A DNA stretch of 64,000 bases from Shewanella litorisediminis (GTDB taxonomy: Bacteria; Pseudomonadota; Gammaproteobacteria; Enterobacterales; Shewanellaceae). The stretch lies in NCBI RefSeq assembly GCF_016834455.1, contig NZ_CP069213.1, positions 1,302,501-1,366,500 on the forward strand, read 5' to 3'. How positions within the stretch are numbered: the stretch's first letter is position 1; every line of letters starts with the position of its first letter. This document shows positions 34,715 to 43,414 of this stretch, one piece after another. Made by a program: the position numbers and the translations under genes. The notes under the pieces are model-generated. The model was not told where the DNA came from and did not search any database. It saw nothing but the letters and a program-made list of their open reading frames with translations.

Positions 34715-35042
34715 GCTCTCCCCTCCATTCAGATGCTTTTGTGACTCGTTCTTATGGCTTATTCGAAAATAACAAAAGGCTAGTTCGGCTTTCGAATGCT
34801 TACATATAATGTTAAAAAAGTGTTTTGATCAACAAAAAAATGTGAAATCGCTTTTATTTTCTTTCGAATGGAGGCATATTGATTGATATCGAAAGCCGGT
34901 GAGGTCACGAAGGTTAAACTTAAGTCGCTGAATTTCAATGATTGGGTGCATTAATAAGCCGCTTTGATTGATATCGAAACCTATTGAAAGTTTATCCGCT
35001 GTGATACATTGAGGCTTTCGAGCAAATGATGGGATAACCGAA
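34715..35042. promoter_or_regulatory. Divergent AgaR operator region
   Basis: This 328-base AT-rich region between the receptor gene and agaR carries CTTTC at 34789, 34861 and 35015, and GAAAG at 34891 and 34986. Four of these extend to CTTTCGA or its complement. A near-match ATCGAAAC lies at 34974-34980. CTTTC repeats in several arrangements are the described AgaR-binding pattern in Proteobacteria. It holds the promoters for both transcription units; AgaR repression is inferred. Confidence 0.8.
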
Positions 35043-35825
35043 ATGAACATTCTCAACACCATAGAGAGACAACAGGAAATCGTGCGCCTGACCCAACAGC
35101 AGGGGAAGGTGTCGGTGAGCGATCTGTCGGCACGCTTCGGGGTGTCAGAGGTCACCATTCGCAGTGACCTGGCAACCCTGGATCAAAAGCAGTTGCTGGT
35201 GCGCTCCCGTGGCGGCGCCATCGTCAATACTGAGCTCAGCCGCGAGTTGTCTCTTAAGGAAAAGGGCAATTGCTACTCGGCTCTGAAACGGGAATTGGGC
35301 GCGGCGGCGGCAAGCCTGGTGCAAAACGGTGACCGGCTGCTTTTGGACTCGGGCACCACCACAGAGCAGGTCGCCCATCACCTGATGCAGCACGATGACC
35401 TTATCGTGATGACCAATGGGCTGAACATTGCCTCTGTGCTGTCCAAGTCCGAGTCGGTGGACGTGATGCTCACCGGTGGTCTGCTGCGCAAAAAATCCAT
35501 GTCCTTTTACGGCAGCGCCGCCGAGAAGAGCCTGGGTGACTACAACTTCAACAAACTTATTCTCGGTGTGGACGGTTTCGACTTGAAGGCCGGACTGACC
35601 ACCCATTTTGAAAAAGAAGCCTGCCTGAACCGGATGATGGTGGACATTGCCACCGAGGTGATAGTCGTGACGGATTCATCCAAGTTTGATCAGCAGGCCT
35701 TTCACGTGATCTGTCCTTTGCTTCGCATACACAGGCTGGTCACAGACACTGGCATTCCTGAGCGTTACGCCCAGGCACTCGAAAAACAAGGGGTGCAATT
35801 GCACCTGGTAGAACGCACTCAATAG
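35043..35825 (+). CDS. agaR: AgaR, DeoR-family repressor of GalNAc genes
   Basis: The 260-residue DeoR-family regulator has an N-terminal HTH (VSVSDLSARFGVSEVTIRSDL, in residues about 22-42) and a DeoR sugar-phosphate sensor domain with LLLDSGTTTEQVAHHL and VMTNGLNIASVLS. The usual effector is a sugar phosphate; for AgaR it is a GalNAc-pathway intermediate. It opens the aga operon and likely represses both itself and the divergent receptor gene. Confidence 0.92.
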   Translation: MNILNTIERQQEIVRLTQQQGKVSVSDLSARFGVSEVTIRSDLATLDQKQLLVRSRGGAIVNTELSRELSLKEKGNCYSALKRELGAAAASLVQNGDRLLLDSGTTTEQVAHHLMQHDDLIVMTNGLNIASVLSKSESVDVMLTGGLLRKKSMSFYGSAAEKSLGDYNFNKLILGVDGFDLKAGLTTHFEKEACLNRMMVDIATEVIVVTDSSKFDQQAFHVICPLLRIHRLVTDTGIPERYAQALEKQGVQLHLVERTQ

Positions 35826-35843
35826 CGATTTAAGGGGAGAACA

Positions 35844-37211
35844 ATGGCGGGAATCGATCGTCGTGGATTTTTGAAGGCCTCTATGGCATCTGTGGCTGCA
35901 GCGGCGCTGGCGGGTTGTGCCAGTCAGCAGGGCGGCAGCGTAACACCCAAGGCAGCGGGCAAGTCCGTGATGGGCCTGGTGGTGCCAAAGATGGCCGAAG
36001 TGAGAGTGGGCCTCATAGGTGTGGGTGAGCGTGGTGTGGGTTTTATCCATCACTTCAATAACATCGAAGGCGCACGCATTACCGCTATCTGCGATACCGA
36101 CCCTCTGGTTATCTCCCGTGCCCAAAAAATCATGGCCGATTATGGCCGCAGCCAGCCTGCCTATTACAGCAAGGGGCAGCAGGCCTATCTTGATTTGGTG
36201 GCCCGCGAAGATGTGGACATAGTGGTCATTGCCACGCCCTGGGCGCTGCATCACCCCATGGCCAAAGCTGCCATGCTGGCCGGCAAGCACGCCTTTGTGG
36301 AAGTGCCCATGGGCATGACCATCGAAGAGCTGTGGGATCTGGTGGACACCGCCGAGCTGACTCAGCGCAACTGCATGATGATGGAAAACGTCTGCTACGG
36401 CCGCGACGAACTGATGGTACTGAATATGGTGCGTCAGGGCCTCTTCGGTGAGCTGCTCCACGGTGAAGCGGCATACATACATGAACTTCGCTGGCAGATG
36501 AAAGAGTTGGACCGCAAGACCGGTTCCTGGCGTACCGGTTACCATGCCCAAATCAATGGTAACCTGTATCCCACCCACGGCCTTGGCCCGGTTGCCCAGT
36601 ACATGAATATCAACCGGGGCGATCGCTTCGACTACCTCTCCTCCATGAGCTCACCGGCCCTTGGCCGCGCTGCCTATGCCCAGCGCGAGTTTCCAAAAGA
36701 TCATCAGCGCAACCAGCTCAACTACATTTGCGGCGACATGAACACCAGCCTTATCAAAACCGTTAAGGGCCGGACCATCATGGTGCAGCACGATACCACC
36801 ACGCCGCGCCCCTACAGCCGCCATAACCTGATCCAGGGCACCAATGGCGTCTTTGCCGGATTCCCCAACCGTATCGCCCTGGAAAACAACGGCCGTGGCA
36901 GTTTCCACGAGTGGGATCAGGACATGGAACACTGGTACGGTAAATACGATCACCCGCTGTGGACCCGCATGGGCCGCGAAGCCGAGCAGAACGGCGGCCA
37001 TGGTGGCATGGACTTCCTGATGTGCTGGCGCATGATCTACTGCCTGCGTAATGGCGAGCCTTTGGATCAGGACGTATACGACGGTGCGGCCTGGTCAGCT
37101 GTGCAGCCTCTGTCTGCCCAATCGGTGGCCGACCGTGGTAATTCCCGCGACTTCCCCGACTTTACCCGTGGCGTATGGCAGAGTGCCAAGCCTCTGGGCA
37201 TCGTGGGGTAA
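35844..37211 (+). CDS. GH109 alpha-N-acetylgalactosaminidase, Tat-exported lipoprotein
   Basis: The 455-residue protein belongs to the Gfo/Idh/MocA fold used by glycoside hydrolase family 109. These enzymes use tightly bound NAD+ to cleave alpha-linked GalNAc by a redox elimination route. The Rossmann motif [19 protein letters not shown] begins near residue 54, and [19 protein letters not shown] and [11 protein letters not shown] follow. The N-terminus has a twin-arginine motif RRGFLK (6-11) plus a lipobox LAGC (Cys25), so it is folded with NAD+ in the cytoplasm and then anchored in the envelope. Its place in the aga operon supports release of GalNAc from glycans before uptake. Confidence 0.9.
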   Translation: MAGIDRRGFLKASMASVAAAALAGCASQQGGSVTPKAAGKSVMGLVVPKMAEVRVGLIGVGERGVGFIHHFNNIEGARITAICDTDPLVISRAQKIMADYGRSQPAYYSKGQQAYLDLVAREDVDIVVIATPWALHHPMAKAAMLAGKHAFVEVPMGMTIEELWDLVDTAELTQRNCMMMENVCYGRDELMVLNMVRQGLFGELLHGEAAYIHELRWQMKELDRKTGSWRTGYHAQINGNLYPTHGLGPVAQYMNINRGDRFDYLSSMSSPALGRAAYAQREFPKDHQRNQLNYICGDMNTSLIKTVKGRTIMVQHDTTTPRPYSRHNLIQGTNGVFAGFPNRIALENNGRGSFHEWDQDMEHWYGKYDHPLWTRMGREAEQNGGHGGMDFLMCWRMIYCLRNGEPLDQDVYDGAAWSAVQPLSAQSVADRGNSRDFPDFTRGVWQSAKPLGIVG

Positions 37212-37215
37212 GCCG

Positions 37216-38484
37216 ATGTCGGTACTCAAATCCATTATTGAGGCCAACAAGCGTGGCGAGCAGCGGGGCATCTTTGCCGTCTGCTCGGCACAGCCGCTGG
37301 TCCTGCGAGCCGCTTTGCGCCACGGCGTGGAGACAGGCTCTCCGGTGCTGATTGAGGCCACGGCCAATCAGGTGAATCAATTTGGCGGCTACACCGGCAT
37401 GATGCCCGCCGACTTTATCCGCTTTGTCGAATGCCTCGCCGAGGCCGAAGGCCTGCCCCGTGAGCGCCTGCTCTTTGGCGGCGACCATTTGGGCCCTGTG
37501 GCTTGGAAACATCTGCCTGCCGATGAGGCCATGGATAATGCCGAGGCCATGGTGCGTGCTTTTGTTGAAGCGGGTTTTGAGAAGATCCATCTCGATGCCA
37601 GCATGGGCTGCCAGGGTGAAGTGGAGCCATTGGGCGACAGCCTGATTGCCGCGCGGGCTGCCCGCCTTTGCAAGGCGGCGGAGGAGGCGGCCTGCGGGCG
37701 GCCACTTTGCTACGTGATTGGCACCGAAGTGCCGCCTCCCGGAGGTGTCGCCAGCCTGCATGCGCTGGAAGTGACCCCGGTGCCGGCCATCGAGCAAACC
37801 GTGGCGGCCCACAGAATGGCCTTTGACGCGGCCGGGCTCAGTGATGCGGTGTGGCAGCGGGTGATTGCCCTGGTGGTTCAGCCCGGGGTGGAGTTCGGCC
37901 ACAGCGACATACATCAGTACAACAGCAGCCTGCTCGATGCGCAGCGCCGTTTTATCCGCCGCCAACCCGGGCTGGTGTACGAAGCGCACTCCACCGATTA
38001 CCAGTTGCCTGAACACTATAAGTCGCTGGTGGCAGACCATTTTGCCATTCTCAAGGTTGGGCCGGAGCTGACCTTTGCCCTGCGCGAAGCGCTGTTTGCC
38101 CTTGACCATATCGAGGCGTTGTTGGTGCCACAGGCGAAGCGCGCGGGACTCAGAGCCCTGTGTGAAGACAAGATGCAGGCGGATCCCAAATTCTGGCAGC
38201 ACTTTTATACCGACCCGCAGGCGCGGGACTGGCAACTGGGATTCAGCTACAGCGACCGTATTCGCTATTACTGGCCGGAACTGTCTCAGGCCATAGATAC
38301 CCTGCTGTTTAATCTCAAAGACCCCATACCTTTGCCACTCATCAGCCAATACCTGCCGCTGCAATACTCCAAAGTATTGCGTCAGGACCTGCCGGCGACG
38401 GCCCTGTCGCTGGTGCTCGACCATATCAGTCTGGTGCTTGAACGCTACGAAGACGCCTGCCAGTTGAGCGCAATTAAAGGATAA
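37216..38484 (+). CDS. agaZ: AgaZ/GatZ-KbaZ family protein
   Basis: The 422-residue protein matches the GatZ/KbaZ/AgaZ family, with EANKRGEQRGIFAVCSAQPLVL at the start, FGGDHLGPVAWKHLPADEAM and YEAHSTDYQLP. In E. coli these proteins are needed for full activity and stability of tagatose-1,6-bisphosphate aldolase. Comparative work on the aga pathway has also proposed a tagatose-6-phosphate kinase role, which is unsettled. No aldolase catalytic subunit (AgaY/KbaY) is seen in the window. ATG 37216 lies five bases after the GH109 stop; a longer in-frame start inside GH109 is rejected. Confidence 0.88.
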   Translation: MSVLKSIIEANKRGEQRGIFAVCSAQPLVLRAALRHGVETGSPVLIEATANQVNQFGGYTGMMPADFIRFVECLAEAEGLPRERLLFGGDHLGPVAWKHLPADEAMDNAEAMVRAFVEAGFEKIHLDASMGCQGEVEPLGDSLIAARAARLCKAAEEAACGRPLCYVIGTEVPPPGGVASLHALEVTPVPAIEQTVAAHRMAFDAAGLSDAVWQRVIALVVQPGVEFGHSDIHQYNSSLLDAQRRFIRRQPGLVYEAHSTDYQLPEHYKSLVADHFAILKVGPELTFALREALFALDHIEALLVPQAKRAGLRALCEDKMQADPKFWQHFYTDPQARDWQLGFSYSDRIRYYWPELSQAIDTLLFNLKDPIPLPLISQYLPLQYSKVLRQDLPATALSLVLDHISLVLERYEDACQLSAIKG

Positions 38485-38489
38485 TATTT

Positions 38490-39683
38490 ATGCAAGTCAA
38501 CGACCTATCAAAGACCAAGATCTGCCTGGAATTCGGTGAAGATGCGCTGCGTCAGCCACCTAAGGGCAGCCACTGGACGGCAGAGGAAATTTGTCAGCAG
38601 CCCGGATTGTGGCGGGAAATGGCGGAGCAGTTTGTGCAGGAGAAGGGCCGGTTGCACGACTTTGCCGCGCCGCTGCTGGCCATGCCTGACTTGCGGGTTA
38701 TCCTCACAGGTGCGGGGACGTCGGCGTATATCGGCGAAGCGCTGGCTCCCTTTCTGGCGACCCAGATGCCGCTGGTGGGGCAAACGGTGGAGGCCATTGC
38801 CACCACGGATCTGGTGTCACATCCCCATCTCTACCTGCACCCGGCCAGGCCGACTCTGGTGATATCTTTCGGACGCTCCGGCAGCAGTCCCGAATCCATG
38901 GCCGCCATTGAACTGTGTGATGCCCTCTTGCCAGCGTGCTACCACCTGCTGCTGACCTGTAATCCACAGGGCTGCATGGCAAGGTACGGTGAGCAAAAGG
39001 CAGACCGTGCCTGCCTCTGGCTGATGCCGGAAGGCAGCCATGACAGAAGCTTTGCCATGACCAGCAGCTTTACCTGCATGTATCTCGGGGTGCTCCTGCT
39101 GTTTGCTGCCAACTACAGCGCCCTTGCAAGGGCGGTTACCCTGGCAGAGCGCCTGCTCACCGAGAGGGTGGATGAGATTGCCCGGCTTGCCGCATCACCG
39201 CTATCCCGGGTGGTATTTTTGGGCGGTGGCGCCCTGCAGGGTATCGCCCGGGAAGCCGCGCTCAAGCTACTGGAACTCAGTGCCGGCGCTGTGATGGGAG
39301 TGCATGAGAGTCCACTTGGTTTCCGCCATGGTCCCAAGTCCCTTATCGATAAGGATTCTTTGGTGGTGGTACTTTGCTCATCCGAGCCCTATGCACGCGC
39401 CTATGACATGGACATGGCCGCCGAGCTTGAGCGGGATGGTGCAGCCAGTGCCGTGGTGCGTCTTTGCGAAGAAAATATCGGTGCAGATGGTCAGACCTTA
39501 CTCGAGGATGTCTGGCTAACCTTCCCCTATATCCTGTATTGTCAACTTTTTGCTTATTTCAAGGCCCTCAATCTTGGGATCAGCGCCGACAACCCTTGCC
39601 CCGGTGGCCAGGTGAATCGCGTGGTCCAGGGGGTCAAAATCCATCCCCTCAGCCAATATAGGTTGCCGGGAACCGGGGTATAA
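38490..39683 (+). CDS. agaS: AgaS, galactosamine-6-phosphate deaminase/isomerase (SIS domain)
   Basis: The 397-residue protein has two SIS domains: ILTGAGTSAYIGEALAPFL and VISFGRSGSSPES in the first, and HESPLGFRHGPKSLIDKDS with VVFLGGGALQGIAREAALKLLEL in the second. AgaS converts galactosamine-6-P to tagatose-6-P and ammonia in the cytoplasm. The gene begins five bases after agaZ and ends three bases before agaK. Confidence 0.93.
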   Translation: MQVNDLSKTKICLEFGEDALRQPPKGSHWTAEEICQQPGLWREMAEQFVQEKGRLHDFAAPLLAMPDLRVILTGAGTSAYIGEALAPFLATQMPLVGQTVEAIATTDLVSHPHLYLHPARPTLVISFGRSGSSPESMAAIELCDALLPACYHLLLTCNPQGCMARYGEQKADRACLWLMPEGSHDRSFAMTSSFTCMYLGVLLLFAANYSALARAVTLAERLLTERVDEIARLAASPLSRVVFLGGGALQGIAREAALKLLELSAGAVMGVHESPLGFRHGPKSLIDKDSLVVVLCSSEPYARAYDMDMAAELERDGAASAVVRLCEENIGADGQTLLEDVWLTFPYILYCQLFAYFKALNLGISADNPCPGGQVNRVVQGVKIHPLSQYRLPGTGV

Positions 39684-39686
39684 CAG

Positions 39687-40700
39687 ATGTATTACGGACT
39701 GGATATCGGCGGCACCAAGATTGCGCTCGCCTTATTTGATGACAGCATGGCCTGCGTGGCACGCTGGCAGATCCCGACCCCAGTAGCGGATTATGGCCAG
39801 TTTTTGGACGAGGTCTGCGCCCAGATAGAGCGGGCCGATGAACTGGCGCAGCAACACTCATCTGAAGTGGCTCTTGTGAAGCCTGCCGCGCTGCCCAAGG
39901 GCTCGGTGGGCATTGCGCTGCCCGGGGTTATCCTCAGCGACGGCACCGTGCTATCAAGCAATGTGCCTTGCCTCAATGGTCGCATGGTGGCTCAGGAGCT
40001 CACAGCCCGTCTTGGCAGACCGGTCGCCCTTGGGAATGATTGTCGCTGCTTTGCTCTGTCGGAAGTCATGCTTGGTGCTGGCGTGGGGTTTGAGAGAGTG
40101 CTTGGGGTTATCCTCGGCACAGGTCTTGGCGGCGGAGTCTGTATCAGTAAGAAACTGATTTTAGGCGCCCATTGCCTTGCCGGCGAGTTTGGCCATATTG
40201 GTCTGCCGGCCTCTGTCATCATCAAACATCAACTTCCGCTGTTCGAATGTGGCTGCGGCTTAAGCGGCTGCGCCGAAACCTATGTCTCGGGTACTGGCCT
40301 TGGCCGCCTGTACCAGCATTTTGGCGGTGCTGCCGATACCTATACCTGGCTTGCGGACTACCGGGCAGGAAAGGCCGCGGCCATTACCACTTTTGAAGCC
40401 TATATGGATGCCCTTGGCAGCGTGCTAGCGGGGCAAATCCTGAGTCTCGACCCCGACTGCCTGGTGTTCGGTGGCGGTATTTCCGAGGTCAATGAAATCA
40501 TAGCCGCCCTGCCAGATGCGACCGCAAGGCACCTCTTTGCCAGCGCCAAATTGCCGGAATTTCGTGTCGCCGAGTTCGGCGCCGCCAGCGGAGTGCGCGG
40601 CGCGGCGCTGCTGGGTAAGGCGCTCGGCGAAGATTGCCTTGCCGGCGCGAGCAGCGAAGAGACGGATGCTGATGAGATACAAAGGAGGCACCATGGCTGA
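39687..40700 (+). CDS. agaK: AgaK, N-acetylgalactosamine kinase (ROK family)
   Basis: The 337-residue ROK kinase has the ATP motif YGLDIGGTKIALALFD (2-17), the catalytic Asp in ALGNDCRCFAL, ILGTGLGGGVCI and the ROK zinc motif FECGCGLSGCAETYVSG, preceded by GEFGHIGLP. It phosphorylates GalNAc to GalNAc-6-P after uptake without a PTS; the Shewanella AgaK reaction has been shown in vitro. Its last eight bases overlap the agaA start, so they are coupled. Confidence 0.92.
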   Translation: MYYGLDIGGTKIALALFDDSMACVARWQIPTPVADYGQFLDEVCAQIERADELAQQHSSEVALVKPAALPKGSVGIALPGVILSDGTVLSSNVPCLNGRMVAQELTARLGRPVALGNDCRCFALSEVMLGAGVGFERVLGVILGTGLGGGVCISKKLILGAHCLAGEFGHIGLPASVIIKHQLPLFECGCGLSGCAETYVSGTGLGRLYQHFGGAADTYTWLADYRAGKAAAITTFEAYMDALGSVLAGQILSLDPDCLVFGGGISEVNEIIAALPDATARHLFASAKLPEFRVAEFGAASGVRGAALLGKALGEDCLAGASSEETDADEIQRRHHG

Positions 40701-41943
40701 TGTTGGCAGTAACAACTTGCCCAAAAGCCTTAATGATTGCTTGCTTTGTCCGGAGTTTGCACTCCTTGGTGCAGGCAAAGAGTCTGAGCCAGGTTCAAGC
40801 GACGATGACATTGCGGCTTTGGTATCTGCAGCTTTGGTACCGGGGCTGTGGCTTAAAATACGCCAAGGCCGTATCGAGACCATAGCACGCGAACCGGATG
40901 CCGATTTACCCCATTACCGGCTACCGGGCATTTTGGCCCCCGCACTGATAGATACCCAGGTCAATGGCGGCGGTGGGGTGCTTATCAATCATCAGCCCAC
41001 CGCGGCGGGCATCAATACGCTTACCCAAACCCACGGACTCTATGGTACCGGCGCACTCTTGCCCACGGTGATAAGCGATAACCTTGCCGTGATGAGCCAG
41101 GCGCTTGAGGGCGCCATTGCCGCAAGACAAGGGGGCGATGACGCTGTGGTCGGCATTCATTTTGAGGGGCCGCATCTGTCCCTTGCCAAAAAAGGCTGCC
41201 ACAGCCCGGCGCTTATCCGTCCCATCGGTGAGGCCGAATTTGCGCTTTACGCCGAGGCCGTCTCCTCCCTCGGGTGCTGTATGGTTACCCTGGCACCGGA
41301 AGCGGTGTCGCCTAACGATGTTGCGCGTTTGGTCGCGCTCGGCGTCAGGGTCAGCCTTGGCCATTCCAACGCCGATGTTGCCACGGTCGAGGCAAGCCTT
41401 GCAGCGGGTGCCAGCGGATTTACCCACCTCTTTAATGGCATGTCGGGCCTGCAGGGCCGGGAGCCGGGGATGGTGGGTGCGGCGCTGGCCAGCCCGGATG
41501 CATATTGCGGCATTATTCTGGATGGTGAGCATGTGCACGCCACCTCCGCTAACCTGGCCTGGCGCCTCAAAGGCACTCGGCGACTCATGCTGGTCACAGA
41601 CGCCATGTCGCCCACGGGCACCCGGGAAGTGAGTTTTGAGTTTTTCGGCGGCAGGGTGCACAGGGATGGCATGGTGCTCAGGGACGAACATGGGTCGCTG
41701 GCAGGCTCTGTGCTGACCATGACCGCGGCCGTGCGCCAGGCCTGCGCCATGCTCGGGGTGAGCGCGGCCGAGGCTTTGTGGATGGCAACGGCCACACCGG
41801 CGGCGTTTTTGGGGCTAAAGGACAGAGGCCGATTGGCGCCGAACTGCCGCGCCGATTTTGTGCTCCTGGATGATGCCCTTTATCAACTGGGGCGCTGGCA
41901 AGCCGGTCAACTGGTGGCAGGCAAAGAACCCATATTGGAATAA
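40693..41943 (+). CDS. agaA: AgaA-II, N-acetylgalactosamine-6-phosphate deacetylase
   Basis: The 416-residue NagA-like amidohydrolase removes acetate from GalNAc-6-P. It shows PALIDTQVNGGGGVLINH (about 79-96), the metal Glu in IGIHFEGPHLSLAKKG, metal His residues in VSLGHSNAD and FTHLFNGMSG, and the catalytic Asp in MLVTDAMSPTG. It is the AgaA-II variant characterised in Shewanella. ATG 40693 follows AAAGGAGG and overlaps agaK by eight bases; an in-frame start at 40516 lies deep in agaK and is rejected. Confidence 0.92.
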   Translation: MADVGSNNLPKSLNDCLLCPEFALLGAGKESEPGSSDDDIAALVSAALVPGLWLKIRQGRIETIAREPDADLPHYRLPGILAPALIDTQVNGGGGVLINHQPTAAGINTLTQTHGLYGTGALLPTVISDNLAVMSQALEGAIAARQGGDDAVVGIHFEGPHLSLAKKGCHSPALIRPIGEAEFALYAEAVSSLGCCMVTLAPEAVSPNDVARLVALGVRVSLGHSNADVATVEASLAAGASGFTHLFNGMSGLQGREPGMVGAALASPDAYCGIILDGEHVHATSANLAWRLKGTRRLMLVTDAMSPTGTREVSFEFFGGRVHRDGMVLRDEHGSLAGSVLTMTAAVRQACAMLGVSAAEALWMATATPAAFLGLKDRGRLAPNCRADFVLLDDALYQLGRWQAGQLVAGKEPILE

Positions 41944-41993
41944 AAGAGCCCGGATTAAACGAAACTGGAATGGACTAGAAGCTGGATAACCCT

Positions 41994-43310
41994 ATGGAAA
42001 ATATAATGAAAACAACAAAGACCTCTTCGACGCTGCTACCCATGGTACTGATAGGCATCCTGTTTTTTGTGTTTGGGTTTGTCACCTGGCTCAATGGCGC
42101 CCTGATCCCATTTTTAAAAATTGCCTGCGAACTCAATGAGCTGCAGGCCTATATGGTCACCTTTGTGTTTTACATCGCCTATTTTGTGATGGCGTTGCCC
42201 ATGTCCGGGCTGCTCAGCCGTTTTGGCTACCGCGCCGGGCTGCAAATTGGATTGGGGGTGATGGCGCTGGGTGCCTTGCTGTTTATTCCTGCGGCCTTCA
42301 GCCACACCTTCGGGCTGTTTTTGATGGCGCTCTTTGTGCTCGGCACCGGGCTCACCATACTGCAAACCGCCGCCAACCCTTACATAGTGGTGATAGGCCC
42401 CAGCGAGAGCGCTGCCATGCGCATCAGCTGTATGGGTGTGGTCAACAAGGGCGCGGGTATTCTGGTGCCCCTAATCTTCAGTGCCTGGGTGCTGACCGGG
42501 ATGGAGGCCTACACAGAAACCGCGCTGGCCGCCCTGTCTGAAGCCGATAAAGCTGAGGCCTTGCAGGCCCTGTCAGCAAGGCTGGTGGAACCTTACCTTG
42601 CCATGGCGGCAGTGCTGACAGCGCTGCTGTTTTATGTGCGCTTTTCGCCCCTGCCCGAGCCGAATATCAGCTCTGACAAGCCATCGCAACAGCATCACTG
42701 GCGTGAGCTGCTCAAGTATCCGCAGGTGATGCTGGGGGCTCTGACACTGTTTTTGTATGTGGGCGCCGAAGTCATTGCCGGTGACAGTATTGGTCTCTAT
42801 GGACAACATCTGGGGCTGAGCAACTTTGGAGTGCTGACCTCTTACACCATGGCCTTTATGGTGCTGGGTTATCTGGTGGGAATAGCCACTATTCCCCGTT
42901 TTATCAGCCAGAAAACAGCGCTGGCGTGCTCGGCGGTTGCGGGCTTGGTGTTTACCCTTGGGATCATGTTTGGGGATGAGCAGGGCACCACGCTTGCCAC
43001 CTGGCTGCTGCAACCCTTTGGCATAGCCGCTGTGCCCGATACCGTGCTGTGTCTGGCGCTGCTTGGGTTTGCCAATGCGCTGGTGTGGCCAGCGGTGTGG
43101 CCGTTGGCGTTGCACGGTCTTGGCCGCCTGACGGCAACCGCGTCGGCGTTGCTGATTATGGGCATTGCCGGTGGCGCTCTGCTGCCTCTGGCCTATGGCG
43201 CCCTGGTGCAGTCGGGCCTCAGTCATCAGCTGGGCTATGCTTTGCTGCTTCCCTGCTATGGGATGATTTTCTTCTATGCCGTCAAGGGCCACAGCCTGCG
43301 CCCGGCCTGA
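41994..43310 (+). CDS. agaP: AgaP, GalNAc permease (FucP-type MFS)
   Basis: The 438-residue membrane protein has about 12 helices and FucP/NagP-family features: FFVFGFVTWLNGALIPFLK (about 21-39), GLTILQTAANPYIVVIGP and YVGAEVIAGDSIGLY. It takes GalNAc across the inner membrane, probably with protons. It sits last in the aga operon. ATG 41994 and ATG 42006 are both possible starts; neither has a strong ribosome site. Confidence 0.9.
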   Translation: MENIMKTTKTSSTLLPMVLIGILFFVFGFVTWLNGALIPFLKIACELNELQAYMVTFVFYIAYFVMALPMSGLLSRFGYRAGLQIGLGVMALGALLFIPAAFSHTFGLFLMALFVLGTGLTILQTAANPYIVVIGPSESAAMRISCMGVVNKGAGILVPLIFSAWVLTGMEAYTETALAALSEADKAEALQALSARLVEPYLAMAAVLTALLFYVRFSPLPEPNISSDKPSQQHHWRELLKYPQVMLGALTLFLYVGAEVIAGDSIGLYGQHLGLSNFGVLTSYTMAFMVLGYLVGIATIPRFISQKTALACSAVAGLVFTLGIMFGDEQGTTLATWLLQPFGIAAVPDTVLCLALLGFANALVWPAVWPLALHGLGRLTATASALLIMGIAGGALLPLAYGALVQSGLSHQLGYALLLPCYGMIFFYAVKGHSLRPA

Positions 43311-43338
43311 CAGTTCCTTTTGCCTAAGCCTGAATAAC

Positions 43339-43364
43339 AAAGCCCGGCATTGCTGCCGGGCTTT
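43339..43364. terminator. Terminator between agaP and panP
   Basis: AAAGCCCGGC-attgct-GCCGGGCTTT is a 10-pair stem between convergent genes, with T-rich flank on the plus strand. Confidence 0.8.
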
Positions 43365-43414
43365 GTTGTCTGTTTTATTCCCTCATTCGGGCGCTGTGCC
43401 TGTGTATGTGAATC

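Noticed and set aside
37162..38424. 420-codon minus-strand open frame
   Set aside because: Antisense to agaZ, which has clear family motifs; no ribosome site or family resemblance.
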